A program made the translations under genes and the position numbers. From a virus, in IMG/VR virus record IMGVR_UViG_3300044811_000121, positions 1 through 45,297 of that record: a DNA stretch of 45,297 nucleotides, one strand, 5' to 3'. Of this stretch, positions 31,656-38,202 are shown piece by piece (the first letter of the stretch is position 1; each line of letters opens with the position of its first letter). The notes under the pieces were generated by a model, which worked only from the letters and a program-made list of their open reading frames with translations, was not told where the DNA came from and did no database searches.

Positions 31656-31811
31656 AGGTTCCAAGCCCCTCGAACTTTTTCCCTTTGAATTCGTCCATGT
31701 AAAAAGTGTCTCCCCCATGGCGGGGTCCAGCGTTTCGGCCCAGAGATTGACCCTCCCCCTCCCCTCTTCAGGGTCGGCGGAGGTCGAGATGTGGTGTGGT
31801 GGCACAGGCAG
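31656..31811. other. Terminase-proximal gap, possible cos region
   Basis: This 156-base gap between HNH and small terminase is locally AT-rich near 31670-31712, with an ACTTTTT/AAAAAGT inverted repeat. By analogy to HK97-like phages cos often lies near here. Nothing in the sequence fixes a cut site, and the AT-rich part could equally be a promoter. A 26-codon minus-strand frame (31618-31698) spans the left part and overlaps the terminase start. Confidence 0.3.
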
Positions 31812-32156
31812 TCAGTCGGCTGCATCGCCGACGCGGCCGGGCCGCGGCCGGCGCTCGGCGCGGCACTTCGCGACCATCTTCCGACGGTTGCACTCGCTGC
31901 ACAGGGCCTGCTTGTTCTCCCGCGCGTCCCACAGTGGGTCGGGCAGGTCCTCGTCGACGTGGTCGACCTCTTGACTTGCGACCGTCAGGCCGTTGGCCAG
32001 GCAGCGCCGGCACAGCGGCTCCTCGGCAAGGATGCGGCGGCGCTCGTCGACGCCGGCGCGGCCGCGTTTGCGGCGGTGGGCGTTCCTGCCCGGCGCGGAC
32101 CAAGGCCTGCGCGCCTGGGCTATGCCGGCGCGGAACCGTGGCGGCTGCGTCGGCAC
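31812..32156 (-). CDS. HNH endonuclease (packaging-associated)
   Basis: A 114-residue HNH protein: zinc-binding pairs Cys49/Cys52 and Cys86/Cys89, catalytic Asp65-His66 (VDHVDED), Asn81 (RENKQALC) and Asn90 (CNRRK). Small HNH proteins beside the terminase genes of cos phages are known partners of large terminase in cos cleavage. A 156-base gap separates it from the small terminase gene, and this gap could hold cos. Confidence 0.85.
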   Translation of the reverse strand: MPTQPPRFRAGIAQARRPWSAPGRNAHRRKRGRAGVDERRRILAEEPLCRRCLANGLTVASQEVDHVDEDLPDPLWDARENKQALCSECNRRKMVAKCRAERRPRPGRVGDAAD

Positions 32157-32158
32157 GA

Positions 32159-32686
32159 TCAGTGCGGCGCGATCGTGCCGGCCTGCTCGATCCGCGTCAG
32201 GAAGAAACTGTCGGCGCCCGCGTCGATCTTGAAGCCGAGCGCCTCGAGCGCCTTGCCCGTCTTGCCGCCCGCCTTCAGCAGCTTCAGCGTCGCTGCCCGG
32301 TCCAGGCTATGCTTCGTCTTGGTGGTGAGGTTGCCGAAGCGCGTGCCGCGCAGCGCCTCCACCGCCTTGTCGTCGTCGTCGAAGCCGTGCGCCAGCTTCG
32401 CGCCCGAGGCACGCGATCCGATCTCGCAACCGCCAAGCTCGATCGACTTGCGCTTCTCCGCCAAGGCGGCCCTGCCCTTGGCCGTCCACCAGCGCTCGGC
32501 CCTCGCCGCGATCGCGGCGAGCTCGGTGAGTAGCGGCGCCAGTTCGGCGTCGGCCTGGGCATTGGCGCTGGCTATCGCGGCGTTGCGGGTGGTCTCAATG
32601 AAGGCGGCTGCTTCGGCGAGCTCGCCATAATGTTCGAGCAGCGCCGTCGCCTCGGCGACGTTCCGCGGTGTCTTGGGCGCACTCAT
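32159..32686 (-). CDS. Host-nuclease inhibitor Gam-like protein
   Basis: The 175-residue product has the Mu Gam layout: a long N-terminal helical pair (EATALLEHYGELAEAAAFIE, then AELAPLLTELAAIAARAE), a central strand region (KSIELGGCEIGSR), and a C-terminal part (LKAGGKTGKALEALGFKID). Gam binds DNA ends and blocks host exonucleases; it is a relative of Ku. It overlaps the upstream gene by four bases. Being in the late operon rather than early is slightly unusual. Family call by pattern. Confidence 0.75.
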   Translation of the reverse strand: MSAPKTPRNVAEATALLEHYGELAEAAAFIETTRNAAIASANAQADAELAPLLTELAAIAARAERWWTAKGRAALAEKRKSIELGGCEIGSRASGAKLAHGFDDDDKAVEALRGTRFGNLTTKTKHSLDRAATLKLLKAGGKTGKALEALGFKIDAGADSFFLTRIEQAGTIAPH

Positions 32687-32889
32687 GCCCGCGCACCGGA
32701 TGCGAGCTGGTCGATAACGGCGCCCATGATACGGGCTTGAGCCAGCTGCGCGATCGCGGCGCGGCCGGCGCGGACCTCGCGCTCGACCTGCTCGAGGAAG
32801 CCGCGCGTGACGCCGACGCCGACGCCGGCGACGGGCGCGGCCGCGATCCTGCTCCGCAGCGCATCGAGGTCGAGTGGCTGCTCGCTCAC
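32683..32889 (-). CDS. Small hypothetical phage protein
   Basis: A 68-residue product from a GTG start that overlaps the upstream stop by four bases (GTGA) and ends over the Gam start by four bases (ATGA). It is helical (LDALRSRIAAAP, GFLEQVEREVRAGRAAIAQL). The coupling at both ends supports this start. No family recognised. Confidence 0.6.
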   Translation of the reverse strand: MSEQPLDLDALRSRIAAAPVAGVGVGVTRGFLEQVEREVRAGRAAIAQLAQARIMGAVIDQLASGARA

Positions 32890-33218
32890 CAGGCCCCTCG
32901 CGAGCGCCCGTCGGGCAAGAGCTCGATCTTGAGCGGCGCATTGACCGGACCTGTCGGCGTCGGCGCGCAAAAGACGGCTCGAAGGCCGTCGGCGATCGCC
33001 TCGGCCTCGGCGACCCGGGCCTCATACTCGCGGTGCGAGGTCGCGAAGCCGCTGCGGACGTCGCGGATTAGGACGTCGAGCCGGTCGCTCAGCCGCTCGA
33101 GGCGGTCGGGGGAATCGGTAGGGCGCCGCGACACCGGCTCTGACCGGAAAGGCGTGCGGGCGGCGGCGCCCTGGCAGGCGCCCGTGGCGCCCGCCCGGAG
33201 GGCGTGATGCGTGGACAT
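32886..33218 (-). CDS. Hypothetical phage protein, first gene of the late operon
   Basis: A 110-residue protein with a helical core (RLERLSDRLDVLIRDVRSGF, EARVAEAEAIADGLRAVF). GGAGG lies seven bases before the ATG. It is the first gene after the terminator at 33232-33265. No family recognised. Confidence 0.65.
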   Translation of the reverse strand: MSTHHALRAGATGACQGAAARTPFRSEPVSRRPTDSPDRLERLSDRLDVLIRDVRSGFATSHREYEARVAEAEAIADGLRAVFCAPTPTGPVNAPLKIELLPDGRSRGAW

Positions 33219-33231
33219 CGCGGCGCCTCCT

Positions 33232-33265
33232 GAAAATGAAAAAGCCCGCCTGGGGAGGGCGGGCT
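33232..33265 (-). terminator. Strong intrinsic terminator before the late operon
   Basis: AGCCCGCC and GGCGGGCT form an 8-bp stem (33243-33250 with 33258-33265). In the minus direction it is followed by TTTTT and then CATTTT. Transcripts coming from the repressor operon would stop here, keeping late genes silent in the lysogen unless antiterminated. Confidence 0.85.
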
Positions 33266-33319
33266 GGTTCAGCCTTGCTGCGCGGGCGCAGGTGTGGCGG
33301 GGTCGCTTTGCCCCTTGTT

Positions 33320-33349
33320 GAGATCGTTTGGCAGTCGCTTTTTTGTCAA
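33320..33349 (-). promoter_or_regulatory. Candidate late promoter
   Basis: A perfect TTGACA lies at 33349-33344 on the minus strand. The -10 region is weak: AACGAT at a spacing of 15, or CGATCT at 17. A start near 33315 would give a leader of about 95 bases that meets the terminator before the first late gene. The weak -10 keeps confidence low. Confidence 0.4.
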
Positions 33350-33383
33350 CGGGTGCAGTTTCGGGACGGAGCTAAATCCCCGC

Positions 33384-34052
33384 CTACGCCGCAGCCAGGC
33401 TGGCGTCGTCGACCTCGCGCCGGACATGGCCCAGGATCTTCCACCACAGGTTCAGCGCCTCGACCAGCAGCCGCTTAGCCCTGACGACGCCGATCCGGCG
33501 CCGGCGGGCGACGATCGTCACCCCCGCGTCCTCGACGATCATCTCGATCACGGCCACGGCCGAGCCGCCCAAGGCGGCCCGCCAGCGCGTGTAGGCTATT
33601 TCCCGCCGCACGTGCGCGACCCGCTCCTCGAAGTCGCCGCGGCGCCCGCCATCGATCCGCGTCTCGAGACTGGCCGTGCGGACCTTGACGTCGCTGGCGA
33701 TCCGCTCGGCCGCCTCGCGGATCTGCACGGAGGCGGCGAGCTGGTCCGCGTCGATGGCGCCGCTCTTCCACAGCCGCGCCAGCGCTCCCTGGCTTTGCCG
33801 GGACGCATGATCGCGTGTCTCCGCTGTGCCCTCGTGCTTATGATCCCAGCGTTCGAGCAGCTGGGCGCGCCCCTTGCGCAGGGTACGCTCGGCCGCGGCC
33901 TTTTCCGGATGGCGTCGGGCCCAGGCAATGTGCCGCGCCTCCTCCGCACGCGACAGCGCCGCCGCGGCCAACTTGCGAGCTCGCTTGCTGGGCCTGGCGC
34001 GCGCGATCGTCGCGCGCATGCTCGCGGCCTCAGCCGGTTTCATCTCCATCAT
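33384..34052 (-). CDS. Conserved phage protein, possible late regulator
   Basis: The 222-residue protein is very basic at its N-terminus (RARPSKRARKLAAAALS). The second half (LARLWKSGAIDADQLAAS, TASLETRID, REIAYTRWRAALGGSAVAVI, RRIGVVRAKRLLVEALNLW) resembles DUF6456-like proteins of alphaproteobacteria, which carry a C-terminal helix-turn-helix. It is the last gene before the terminator and candidate late promoter, the same place that Q occupies in lambda. A regulatory role is an inference from that place. Tandem ATG codons (MMEM) leave the start uncertain. Confidence 0.6.
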   Translation of the reverse strand: MMEMKPAEAASMRATIARARPSKRARKLAAAALSRAEEARHIAWARRHPEKAAAERTLRKGRAQLLERWDHKHEGTAETRDHASRQSQGALARLWKSGAIDADQLAASVQIREAAERIASDVKVRTASLETRIDGGRRGDFEERVAHVRREIAYTRWRAALGGSAVAVIEMIVEDAGVTIVARRRRIGVVRAKRLLVEALNLWWKILGHVRREVDDASLAAA

Positions 34053-34431
34053 GATTCCCCACCCCGACCTCGTCGGCCCGAGGATGGTCCAGGACGGGCA
34101 GCCCGGACAGTCTCCTTTCCGTCAACGCCCCCGGGTCGATCCGCCAGCCGAGCGCTGCCAGCCTGACCAGCAGCGAGGCCTCGCCGATCGCGCCGCCGGC
34201 GTCATCCGGCAGCGTGATGCCGCGCCCCTTACCCGCTGCCTTTCGGATCTGCGCCTCGCGGCTCAATTGGCCGACGAGCTTGGAGGCGCGCTGGCGGCTG
34301 ATGCCGAGCGCCGCGCCGATCTCGCTGAGGCTGGGCGACGCTCCCCATTGGGCGAAGTAGCCCTTGATGAAGTCGAGCGCCTGCAGCTTTCGGCTGCGCA
34401 TCGTCGGCGTAAGGCGGGACGGGCTCCCCAT
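34030..34431 (-). CDS. Winged-helix transcriptional regulator
   Basis: The 133-residue product has a clear LexA/MarR-like winged helix at residues 9-60 (QALDFIKGYFAQWGASPSL, SEIGAALGISRQRASKLV, AQIRK). The C-terminal half (LVRLAALGWRIDPGALTE) has no known domain and no LexA-type peptidase. It overlaps the next gene by 23 bases. It likely regulates phage genes by binding DNA. Confidence 0.75.
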   Translation of the reverse strand: MGSPSRLTPTMRSRKLQALDFIKGYFAQWGASPSLSEIGAALGISRQRASKLVGQLSREAQIRKAAGKGRGITLPDDAGGAIGEASLLVRLAALGWRIDPGALTERRLSGLPVLDHPRADEVGVGNHDGDETG

Positions 34432-34543
34432 GTCTGCGACAGTAACGCAGAACGGGTGTATGGAACATGGACGCCGGCGATGTAGGGCACGAGCGACGGC
34501 CGCCCAGTATTTCTGACATTTGTTAGTGGCGCGATCTCGGATG

Positions 34544-35050
34544 CTATTCGAAGGTCACCCCTAGGTCGCTGGCCATCGCAACACGGCGCCCGCTCCGATA
34601 GCCATAGGCGACGACGTAGTCGTTCAACCCGCTGGGCGCGCGACCGCGCAGATGTGAACAGAGGAAGAGCAGCATCAGGCCACGCTTGCCGTCGGCAGAC
34701 GCCATGGACCAGCTCGTATCTTCCACCTCGATCCGATTGCCTCTTTCGCGCCTGATCAGGCCGTCTGCGCGTGCGCGCGAGACGGCGGCATCGCATGGCC
34801 CAGGATCGCGTGCTGCTTCTGGGGCGGCCGCGGGCCCCATCGCCCCGTTTTCCGGTCCAGTCAGGCCGGCAATGACGATCAAGGCCACAGCGATGAGTAA
34901 GGACAGCCCGCACCCACTCATGGTCCGGCTGCGGTGAATCGGGGCGCCAGGGCGCGCCACGCTGAACTCATGCCCGCAAAAGCGACAGACGATGGCCTCT
35001 GCCTTGACCATTTCCGCGCACCGCGGGCACTTCTTTTCGAGACTGCTCAT
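34544..35050 (-). CDS. Zinc-ribbon membrane protein
   Basis: The 168-residue product has an N-terminal zinc ribbon (Cys8/Cys11 and Cys22/Cys25, CPRCAEMVKAEAIVCRFCGH), a single membrane helix (about 47-63, LSLLIAVALIVIAGL) and a periplasmic-side domain of about 100 residues with two cysteines. This architecture is common in small bacterial membrane proteins. Within a repressor operon it could be a lysogenic-conversion gene expressed in the host. No function can be named. Confidence 0.65.
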   Translation of the reverse strand: MSSLEKKCPRCAEMVKAEAIVCRFCGHEFSVARPGAPIHRSRTMSGCGLSLLIAVALIVIAGLTGPENGAMGPAAAPEAARDPGPCDAAVSRARADGLIRRERGNRIEVEDTSWSMASADGKRGLMLLFLCSHLRGRAPSGLNDYVVAYGYRSGRRVAMASDLGVTFE

Positions 35051-35140
35051 GCGCCGCCCCTGCTAACCCGTCGGTTCGGCCTCAATCTCCACTGGGCCAT
35101 AGTCGCGCCAGCTGGTCGACGAGGTCGGCCGCGCGGAGAA

Positions 35141-35350
35141 TTAGCGCTCCTCGCGAGGTGTTTCGCCTTGCGCAGTCTGTAACGCCCCTTCGGCGGCGCG
35201 CATCACCTGAGCCTTTGCGTCGGGCGGGAGCTTGCGGAATAGGGCTAACAACGCCTCCTCCTCCGTCGTCGGTGGGCCCGTCTGCAGGCCAACCTGGTCC
35301 TCGCCTGACGCCACTCCCACTCCTTCGCGGAAAGTCCCCGCAGGGGCCAC
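35141..35350 (-). CDS. Small protein resembling the repressor C-terminus
   Basis: A 69-residue protein from a GTG start. Residues 30-57 (EEEALLALFRKLPPDAKAQV) resemble the helical C-terminus of the CI-like protein next door (DEARLLSIYRQMPKGDRAAL). It has no DNA-binding domain. It may be a partner or competitor for repressor oligomerisation, or a remnant of a duplicated repressor. It is 39 bases downstream of the repressor gene in the same direction. Confidence 0.55.
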   Translation of the reverse strand: MAPAGTFREGVGVASGEDQVGLQTGPPTTEEEALLALFRKLPPDAKAQVMRAAEGALQTAQGETPREER

Positions 35351-35389
35351 GATACCGTAACAACCCCGTAATGACCATGGCGGTTCCGA

Positions 35390-35737
35390 TCACTTACCCG
35401 TGCCAGGCGTAGTGTCGGCGGCCATCCGTCGAATCAGGCGGGTCAGCGCCGCCCGATCGCCCTTCGGCATCTGACGGTAGATGCTGAGCAGCCGGGCCTC
35501 GTCCGAAGTTAGCTGATCTTCCGGCATCTCACCTTGCGGGTCGTCTGTCTCGCCCGCTAAGTAAGCTGCGGACACGCCGAGCGAGCGCGCGATCCGATGT
35601 AAGTGTTTGGAACTTTGGGAGTGGCCCCTAATTAGTGCGTTAATTGTCGACTGCCGGAGCTTGAGGCGCCTCGCTAGTTCGGCCTGCGAAATACCGCGGT
35701 CCAAAAGGAGACGTTCAATTCTTTCGCCGATGATCAC
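35390..35737 (-). CDS. CI-like repressor (XRE family)
   Basis: A lysogeny repressor of 115 residues with an XRE helix-turn-helix at about 14-40 (ISQAELARRLKLRQSTINAL) and a helical dimerisation tail (DEARLLSIYRQMPKGDRAAL). There is no LexA-like peptidase, so induction would not be by RecA self-cleavage. The GTG at 35737 is preferred: GGAAG lies just upstream, the protein then starts like other XRE repressors (IIGERIERLL), and the longer start (ATG 35776) would place operator O2 inside the gene. It is divergent from the Cro-like gene. Confidence 0.85.
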   Translation of the reverse strand: MIIGERIERLLLDRGISQAELARRLKLRQSTINALIRGHSQSSKHLHRIARSLGVSAAYLAGETDDPQGEMPEDQLTSDEARLLSIYRQMPKGDRAALTRLIRRMAADTTPGTGK

Positions 35738-35746
35738 GTTGGCTTC

Positions 35747-35766
35747 CCTACCGAATTGGCGATAGG
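35747..35766. promoter_or_regulatory. Operator O2 (probable repressor site)
   Basis: The sequence is CCTACCG, six bases, CGATAGG: an imperfect palindrome with the same half-sites and spacer length as O1. It sits 10 bases before the preferred repressor start, so binding would block repressor transcription. Confidence 0.7.
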
Positions 35767-35794
35767 CGCGCCCCATCGATTTTTCGATTGACGT

Positions 35795-35818
35795 AACCTA
35801 ACGGAATTCCGATAGGTT
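35795..35818. promoter_or_regulatory. Operator O1 (probable repressor/Cro site)
   Basis: A 24-bp near-perfect palindrome centred between 35806 and 35807, with one mismatched pair. The core is CCTAACG, GAATTC, CGATAGG. It ends six bases before the Cro-like ATG, so binding would block early transcription. Its centre is exactly 50 bp from that of O2, about five helical turns, which would let dimers contact each other. Confidence 0.78.
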
Positions 35819-35823
35819 GTCAT

Positions 35824-36174
35824 ATGAACGAATCAGCAGCATTCGCGTCGCCACTGGCCCGCGCCGTCCGCGTTGTCGGCGGGCAGTCGGCGTTCGGCCG
35901 GCTCATCGGCCGACCGCAGTCGATAATCTCCGATTGGCTGAGGTTGGGTAAGCCGCTTCAGGCCGAGTACGTTCTGAGGGTCGAAGCGGTGACCGGCGTT
36001 AGTCGTCACGAGCTTCGCCCCGATCTCTACCCCCATGCCGAGGCTCCTGATCCCGCCGCCCAGCTTTCGCATTCTCGGTCTACCGTCCCCGCAGGGCGCA
36101 CCTTAGCGGGAGGGCCGCCGGCCGACACGATCGATCGGCGGCCCAAATTGCGACTAGGCGAGGCAGCGCGTTGA
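35824..36174 (+). CDS. Cro-like regulator (YdaS-type HTH)
   Basis: The 116-residue protein opens with a YdaS/Cro-like helix-turn-helix (ARAVRVVGGQSAFGRLIG, RPQSIISDWLRLGKPL, EYVLRVEAVTGVSRHEL, about 12-66), then a disordered Pro/Ser tail. It is the first gene of the rightward early operon, opposite the CI-like gene, as expected for Cro. TAGG lies about seven bases before the ATG and overlaps operator O1. Confidence 0.83.
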   Translation: MNESAAFASPLARAVRVVGGQSAFGRLIGRPQSIISDWLRLGKPLQAEYVLRVEAVTGVSRHELRPDLYPHAEAPDPAAQLSHSRSTVPAGRTLAGGPPADTIDRRPKLRLGEAAR

Positions 36175-36461
36175 GCCGCCCCGGGGCCTCCCCGATCAGG
36201 GCGGCGACGCCCGCGCAGATCGACCTCCTTGTGGCGTCCGGCCGCGCGGTCCTCAGCAGTTTCCGCGCGAAGTTCGAGGCCGGCACCTTGCCGTCGGCGC
36301 AACACGCCCCGCTCCTCCTCCTCGAGGACGCCCTTATTCCCTTCGCCGGCTATCCGGGCGGGCAACCGCCACTTGGGGGTTCAGCCGACGAACGGCCGCC
36401 GGGCTCCGCCATTGGCCTGGCGGGTCCGGCGGCCGGCTCGAATCGAAGCGACGTCGCATGA
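36171..36461 (+). CDS. Hypothetical early phage protein
   Basis: A 96-residue product from a TTG start that overlaps the Cro-like stop (TTGA). Residues 15-62 are helical (PAQIDLLVASGRAVLSSF, HAPLLLLEDALIPF); the rest is low-complexity. Coupled start and coding-like texture support it. No family known. Confidence 0.5.
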   Translation: MSRPGASPIRAATPAQIDLLVASGRAVLSSFRAKFEAGTLPSAQHAPLLLLEDALIPFAGYPGGQPPLGGSADERPPGSAIGLAGPAAGSNRSDVA

Positions 36462-36553
36462 CCGGGGCCGGCGCCATCATCGTAGCCGTCGGCTTCGGTG
36501 GCTTCGCTCTCGGCTGGCTCGCTGGCTACTATGCTGGGAGGTCGCCCCGGTGA
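36458..36553 (+). CDS. Very small membrane protein (31 aa)
   Basis: The ATG overlaps the previous stop (ATGA). The product is a single hydrophobic helix with a glycine pattern (IIVAVGFGGFALGWLAG) and a short basic end. The next gene's GTG overlaps its stop. Coupling on both sides is the main support. Confidence 0.5.
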   Translation: MTGAGAIIVAVGFGGFALGWLAGYYAGRSPR

Positions 36554-36651
36554 CCACGGCGCTCGCATTTCTTGGCCTGGTCGCCTTCGCCTTCTCCGCT
36601 TTTATGGGCGTCCTCACTGGATATTCAGCGGGCGGGGGCTCGTTCCGATGA
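36550..36651 (+). CDS. Very small membrane protein (33 aa)
   Basis: Read from a GTG overlapping the upstream stop (GTGA). One membrane helix (LAFLGLVAFAFSAFMGVL) and a Gly/Ser tail. Its stop overlaps the next ATG. It may work with the adjacent 31-residue protein. Confidence 0.5.
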   Translation: MTTALAFLGLVAFAFSAFMGVLTGYSAGGGSFR

Positions 36652-36755
36652 GGAAGCTCCGCTCCGCCCTGACCTTCGAGCGCGCGTTCACCGAGCTCGC
36701 CCGCGCCCCGGAGGTGGCGCCGCCCGCTGCGGATGATGCTGCCGGCTGCGGCTGA
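36648..36755 (+). CDS. Very small soluble protein (35 aa)
   Basis: Starts in an ATGA overlap with the gene before. The first half is a basic amphipathic helix (RKLRSALTFERAFTELARA) and the end is Pro/Ala/Asp-rich. Third of three linked micro-genes. Function unknown. Confidence 0.45.
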   Translation: MRKLRSALTFERAFTELARAPEVAPPAADDAAGCG

Positions 36756-36813
36756 GCCGCGGCCGTCTGGAGCAAGGCCTCCCCGTTCAAGCGTCACCTG
36801 AACACCTCAGCCA

Positions 36814-36833
36814 CCCGCCGCCCTACCGGCGGG
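36814..36833 (+). terminator. Hairpin in the early operon, possible attenuator
   Basis: CCCGCCG and CGGCGGG pair around a six-base loop, followed by ACGGCCTTTCTG with a short T-run. It lies in the only sizeable gap (36756-36867) of the early operon, so it may be a weak terminator or an antitermination target. Confidence 0.45.
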
Positions 36834-36867
36834 ACGGCCTTTCTGTTGCCTGGAGAAAGGACCCCGG

Positions 36868-37317
36868 ATGACCGATATCCAAGCCGCGCCCGCGCCCGCC
36901 CAAGTGGCGATGACGCCGGGCCGATATCTGCGCCTTCGGCGCGAGGCCGCCGGCCTCACCCTCCAGCATGTCGCGATCATCCTGGTGCCGGCCGGCCGAA
37001 AGACGGCGGCCGAAGATCGAGCGATATTCCGGCGTGACGTAGCGAATCTCGAGGCGGACCAGCTGGGCGGCGGCAACCAGGTCGGCTTGGTCGACCTGCT
37101 CAGCTCGATCTTCTCGTTCGATTCGGCAATCTATTGGCTGCTCGTCGGCCGCGCCGCGGATCCGGACAGCGAGGTCCCGGTGCCGCAGATCTGCCGCGGC
37201 TGCGGCTGCACCTGGAACGACGCCTGCATTGATGGCGCCCGGGGCTGCGCCTGGTCGGCGGACGATCCGACCCTCTGCACCGTCTGCGAGCGCAAGGAGT
37301 CAGCCAATGAGGCATGA
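36868..37317 (+). CDS. HTH protein with cysteine-rich zinc module
   Basis: The 149-residue protein has an XRE-like region at about 15-60 (TPGRYLRLRREAAGLTLQ, HVAIILVP) and a C-terminal cysteine-rich module (CRGCGCTWNDACID, GCAWS, CTVC; about 109-142) that should bind zinc. This two-part layout recurs in early regions of sphingomonad and rhizobial phages. Probably a DNA-binding early regulator. Confidence 0.68.
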   Translation: MTDIQAAPAPAQVAMTPGRYLRLRREAAGLTLQHVAIILVPAGRKTAAEDRAIFRRDVANLEADQLGGGNQVGLVDLLSSIFSFDSAIYWLLVGRAADPDSEVPVPQICRGCGCTWNDACIDGARGCAWSADDPTLCTVCERKESANEA

Positions 37318-37483
37318 CCCTTCGCTCGCCCGCCTCGTCGCGCCGGGCCGGCGCCGGCTGGCTCTCGCTCGCCTCGATCGGCTGACCGGCGTCATAGCCT
37401 TGGCCGCGGCCGCGGCCGCTTTCGCGCTCGTCCCGGGCCGCCTCCTTTTCACGATAACCATGGGGAGCCTGATCAATGGCTGA
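37307..37483 (+). CDS. Small membrane protein
   Basis: A 58-residue product whose ATG overlaps the previous gene by 11 bases. It has an Arg-rich N-terminus (LARLVAPGRRRLALARL) and one membrane helix (GVIALAAAAAAFALV). It overlaps the next gene by eight bases. Confidence 0.5.
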   Translation: MRHDPSLARLVAPGRRRLALARLDRLTGVIALAAAAAAFALVPGRLLFTITMGSLING

Positions 37484-37703
37484 AGGAAGCAAGGCGGCCC
37501 GCCTGATCGCCGCCGCTCAGGATCACGCCGTGATTGGTTGGGCGATGTGCGTCGCTGCGGGGAGCTGGCGGCCGTTTGGCGACGGCCGCGGCGAATTCTG
37601 CCTCAACGGCCTCTGCTACGCGACCAGGCTCGACGAATTCGGGATCCCGATCGTGAACAGCTCGATCCGCTCCGCGATCCACAAGGCGAGGGGGCTCGCC
37701 TGA
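37476..37703 (+). CDS. Hypothetical early phage protein
   Basis: A 75-residue protein (AARLIAAAQDHAVIGWAMCV, FCLNGLCYATRLDEFG). The stop overlaps the next ATG (TGATG). Compact and likely folded, but no family recognised. Confidence 0.55.
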   Translation: MAEGSKAARLIAAAQDHAVIGWAMCVAAGSWRPFGDGRGEFCLNGLCYATRLDEFGIPIVNSSIRSAIHKARGLA

Positions 37704-37924
37704 TGGCCCGCTTCACGACGATCACGTCTGCCCTCGGGCTGAAGAGCAGACCGCCGACCCGGGCGCAGGTCACCGAGTACGTTCTGACCGAGCGCTCGCG
37801 GTCGCGCGCGCTGAGTGACGAGGAGAGCTTTGTGCTGGAAGCGGCGATCGTCGAGCAAGCCGAGCCGCGCTTCGGCAAGAATGGCCGCCGTCATCCTCGC
37901 CGGCACTCGGGAGCGTTCGCATGA
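37703..37924 (+). CDS. Hypothetical early phage protein
   Basis: A 73-residue helical protein. The segment SRALSDEESFVLEAAI resembles ARELTPAESYLLERSI in the last gene of the window, so the two may be distant paralogues. Coupled to neighbours by overlapping stop and start codons on both sides. Confidence 0.55.
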   Translation: MARFTTITSALGLKSRPPTRAQVTEYVLTERSRSRALSDEESFVLEAAIVEQAEPRFGKNGRRHPRRHSGAFA

Positions 37925-38202
37925 CCGCGCTCGAGCTTGCCACTTTGATCGAGACGCGCCTCGCCGCGATCGAGGCCTCGCAGCCCAGATGGGGAACCAA
38001 CGGCGAATCCTGGGCCGCATTCCACCAAGCCGGCCGCGATCTCGTGGAGGAGCTCGTTCACGAGCATGGCGCCCGTTACCGCGATGGCGGCACGATCGCG
38101 GCGCATCGACTCGCCCTCTCCGGCGTAACCTGCACTTCTACCGGCGGCGCCGTCGCCCTGCTCCGATCCTGGGCCGCCAAGGTGCGGAGGGCCTCGTCAT
38201 GA
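37921..38202 (+). CDS. Hypothetical early phage protein
   Basis: A 93-residue protein: helical first half (ALELATLIETRLAAIEASQ, AFHQAGRDLVEELVHEHG), then GTIAAHRLALSGVTCTSTGG. It begins and ends with ATGA overlaps. No family recognised. Confidence 0.55.
   Translation: MTALELATLIETRLAAIEASQPRWGTNGESWAAFHQAGRDLVEELVHEHGARYRDGGTIAAHRLALSGVTCTSTGGAVALLRSWAAKVRRASS

Noticed and set aside
35775-35788. ATCGA-TTTT-TCGAT inverted repeat as a third operator
   Set aside because: Half-site and spacing differ from the two matched operators; too short to support.
35788-35823. TTGACG box as a -35 for the Cro-like gene
   Set aside because: A -10 at proper spacing would place the transcript start at or after the start codon; no convincing -10 is present.
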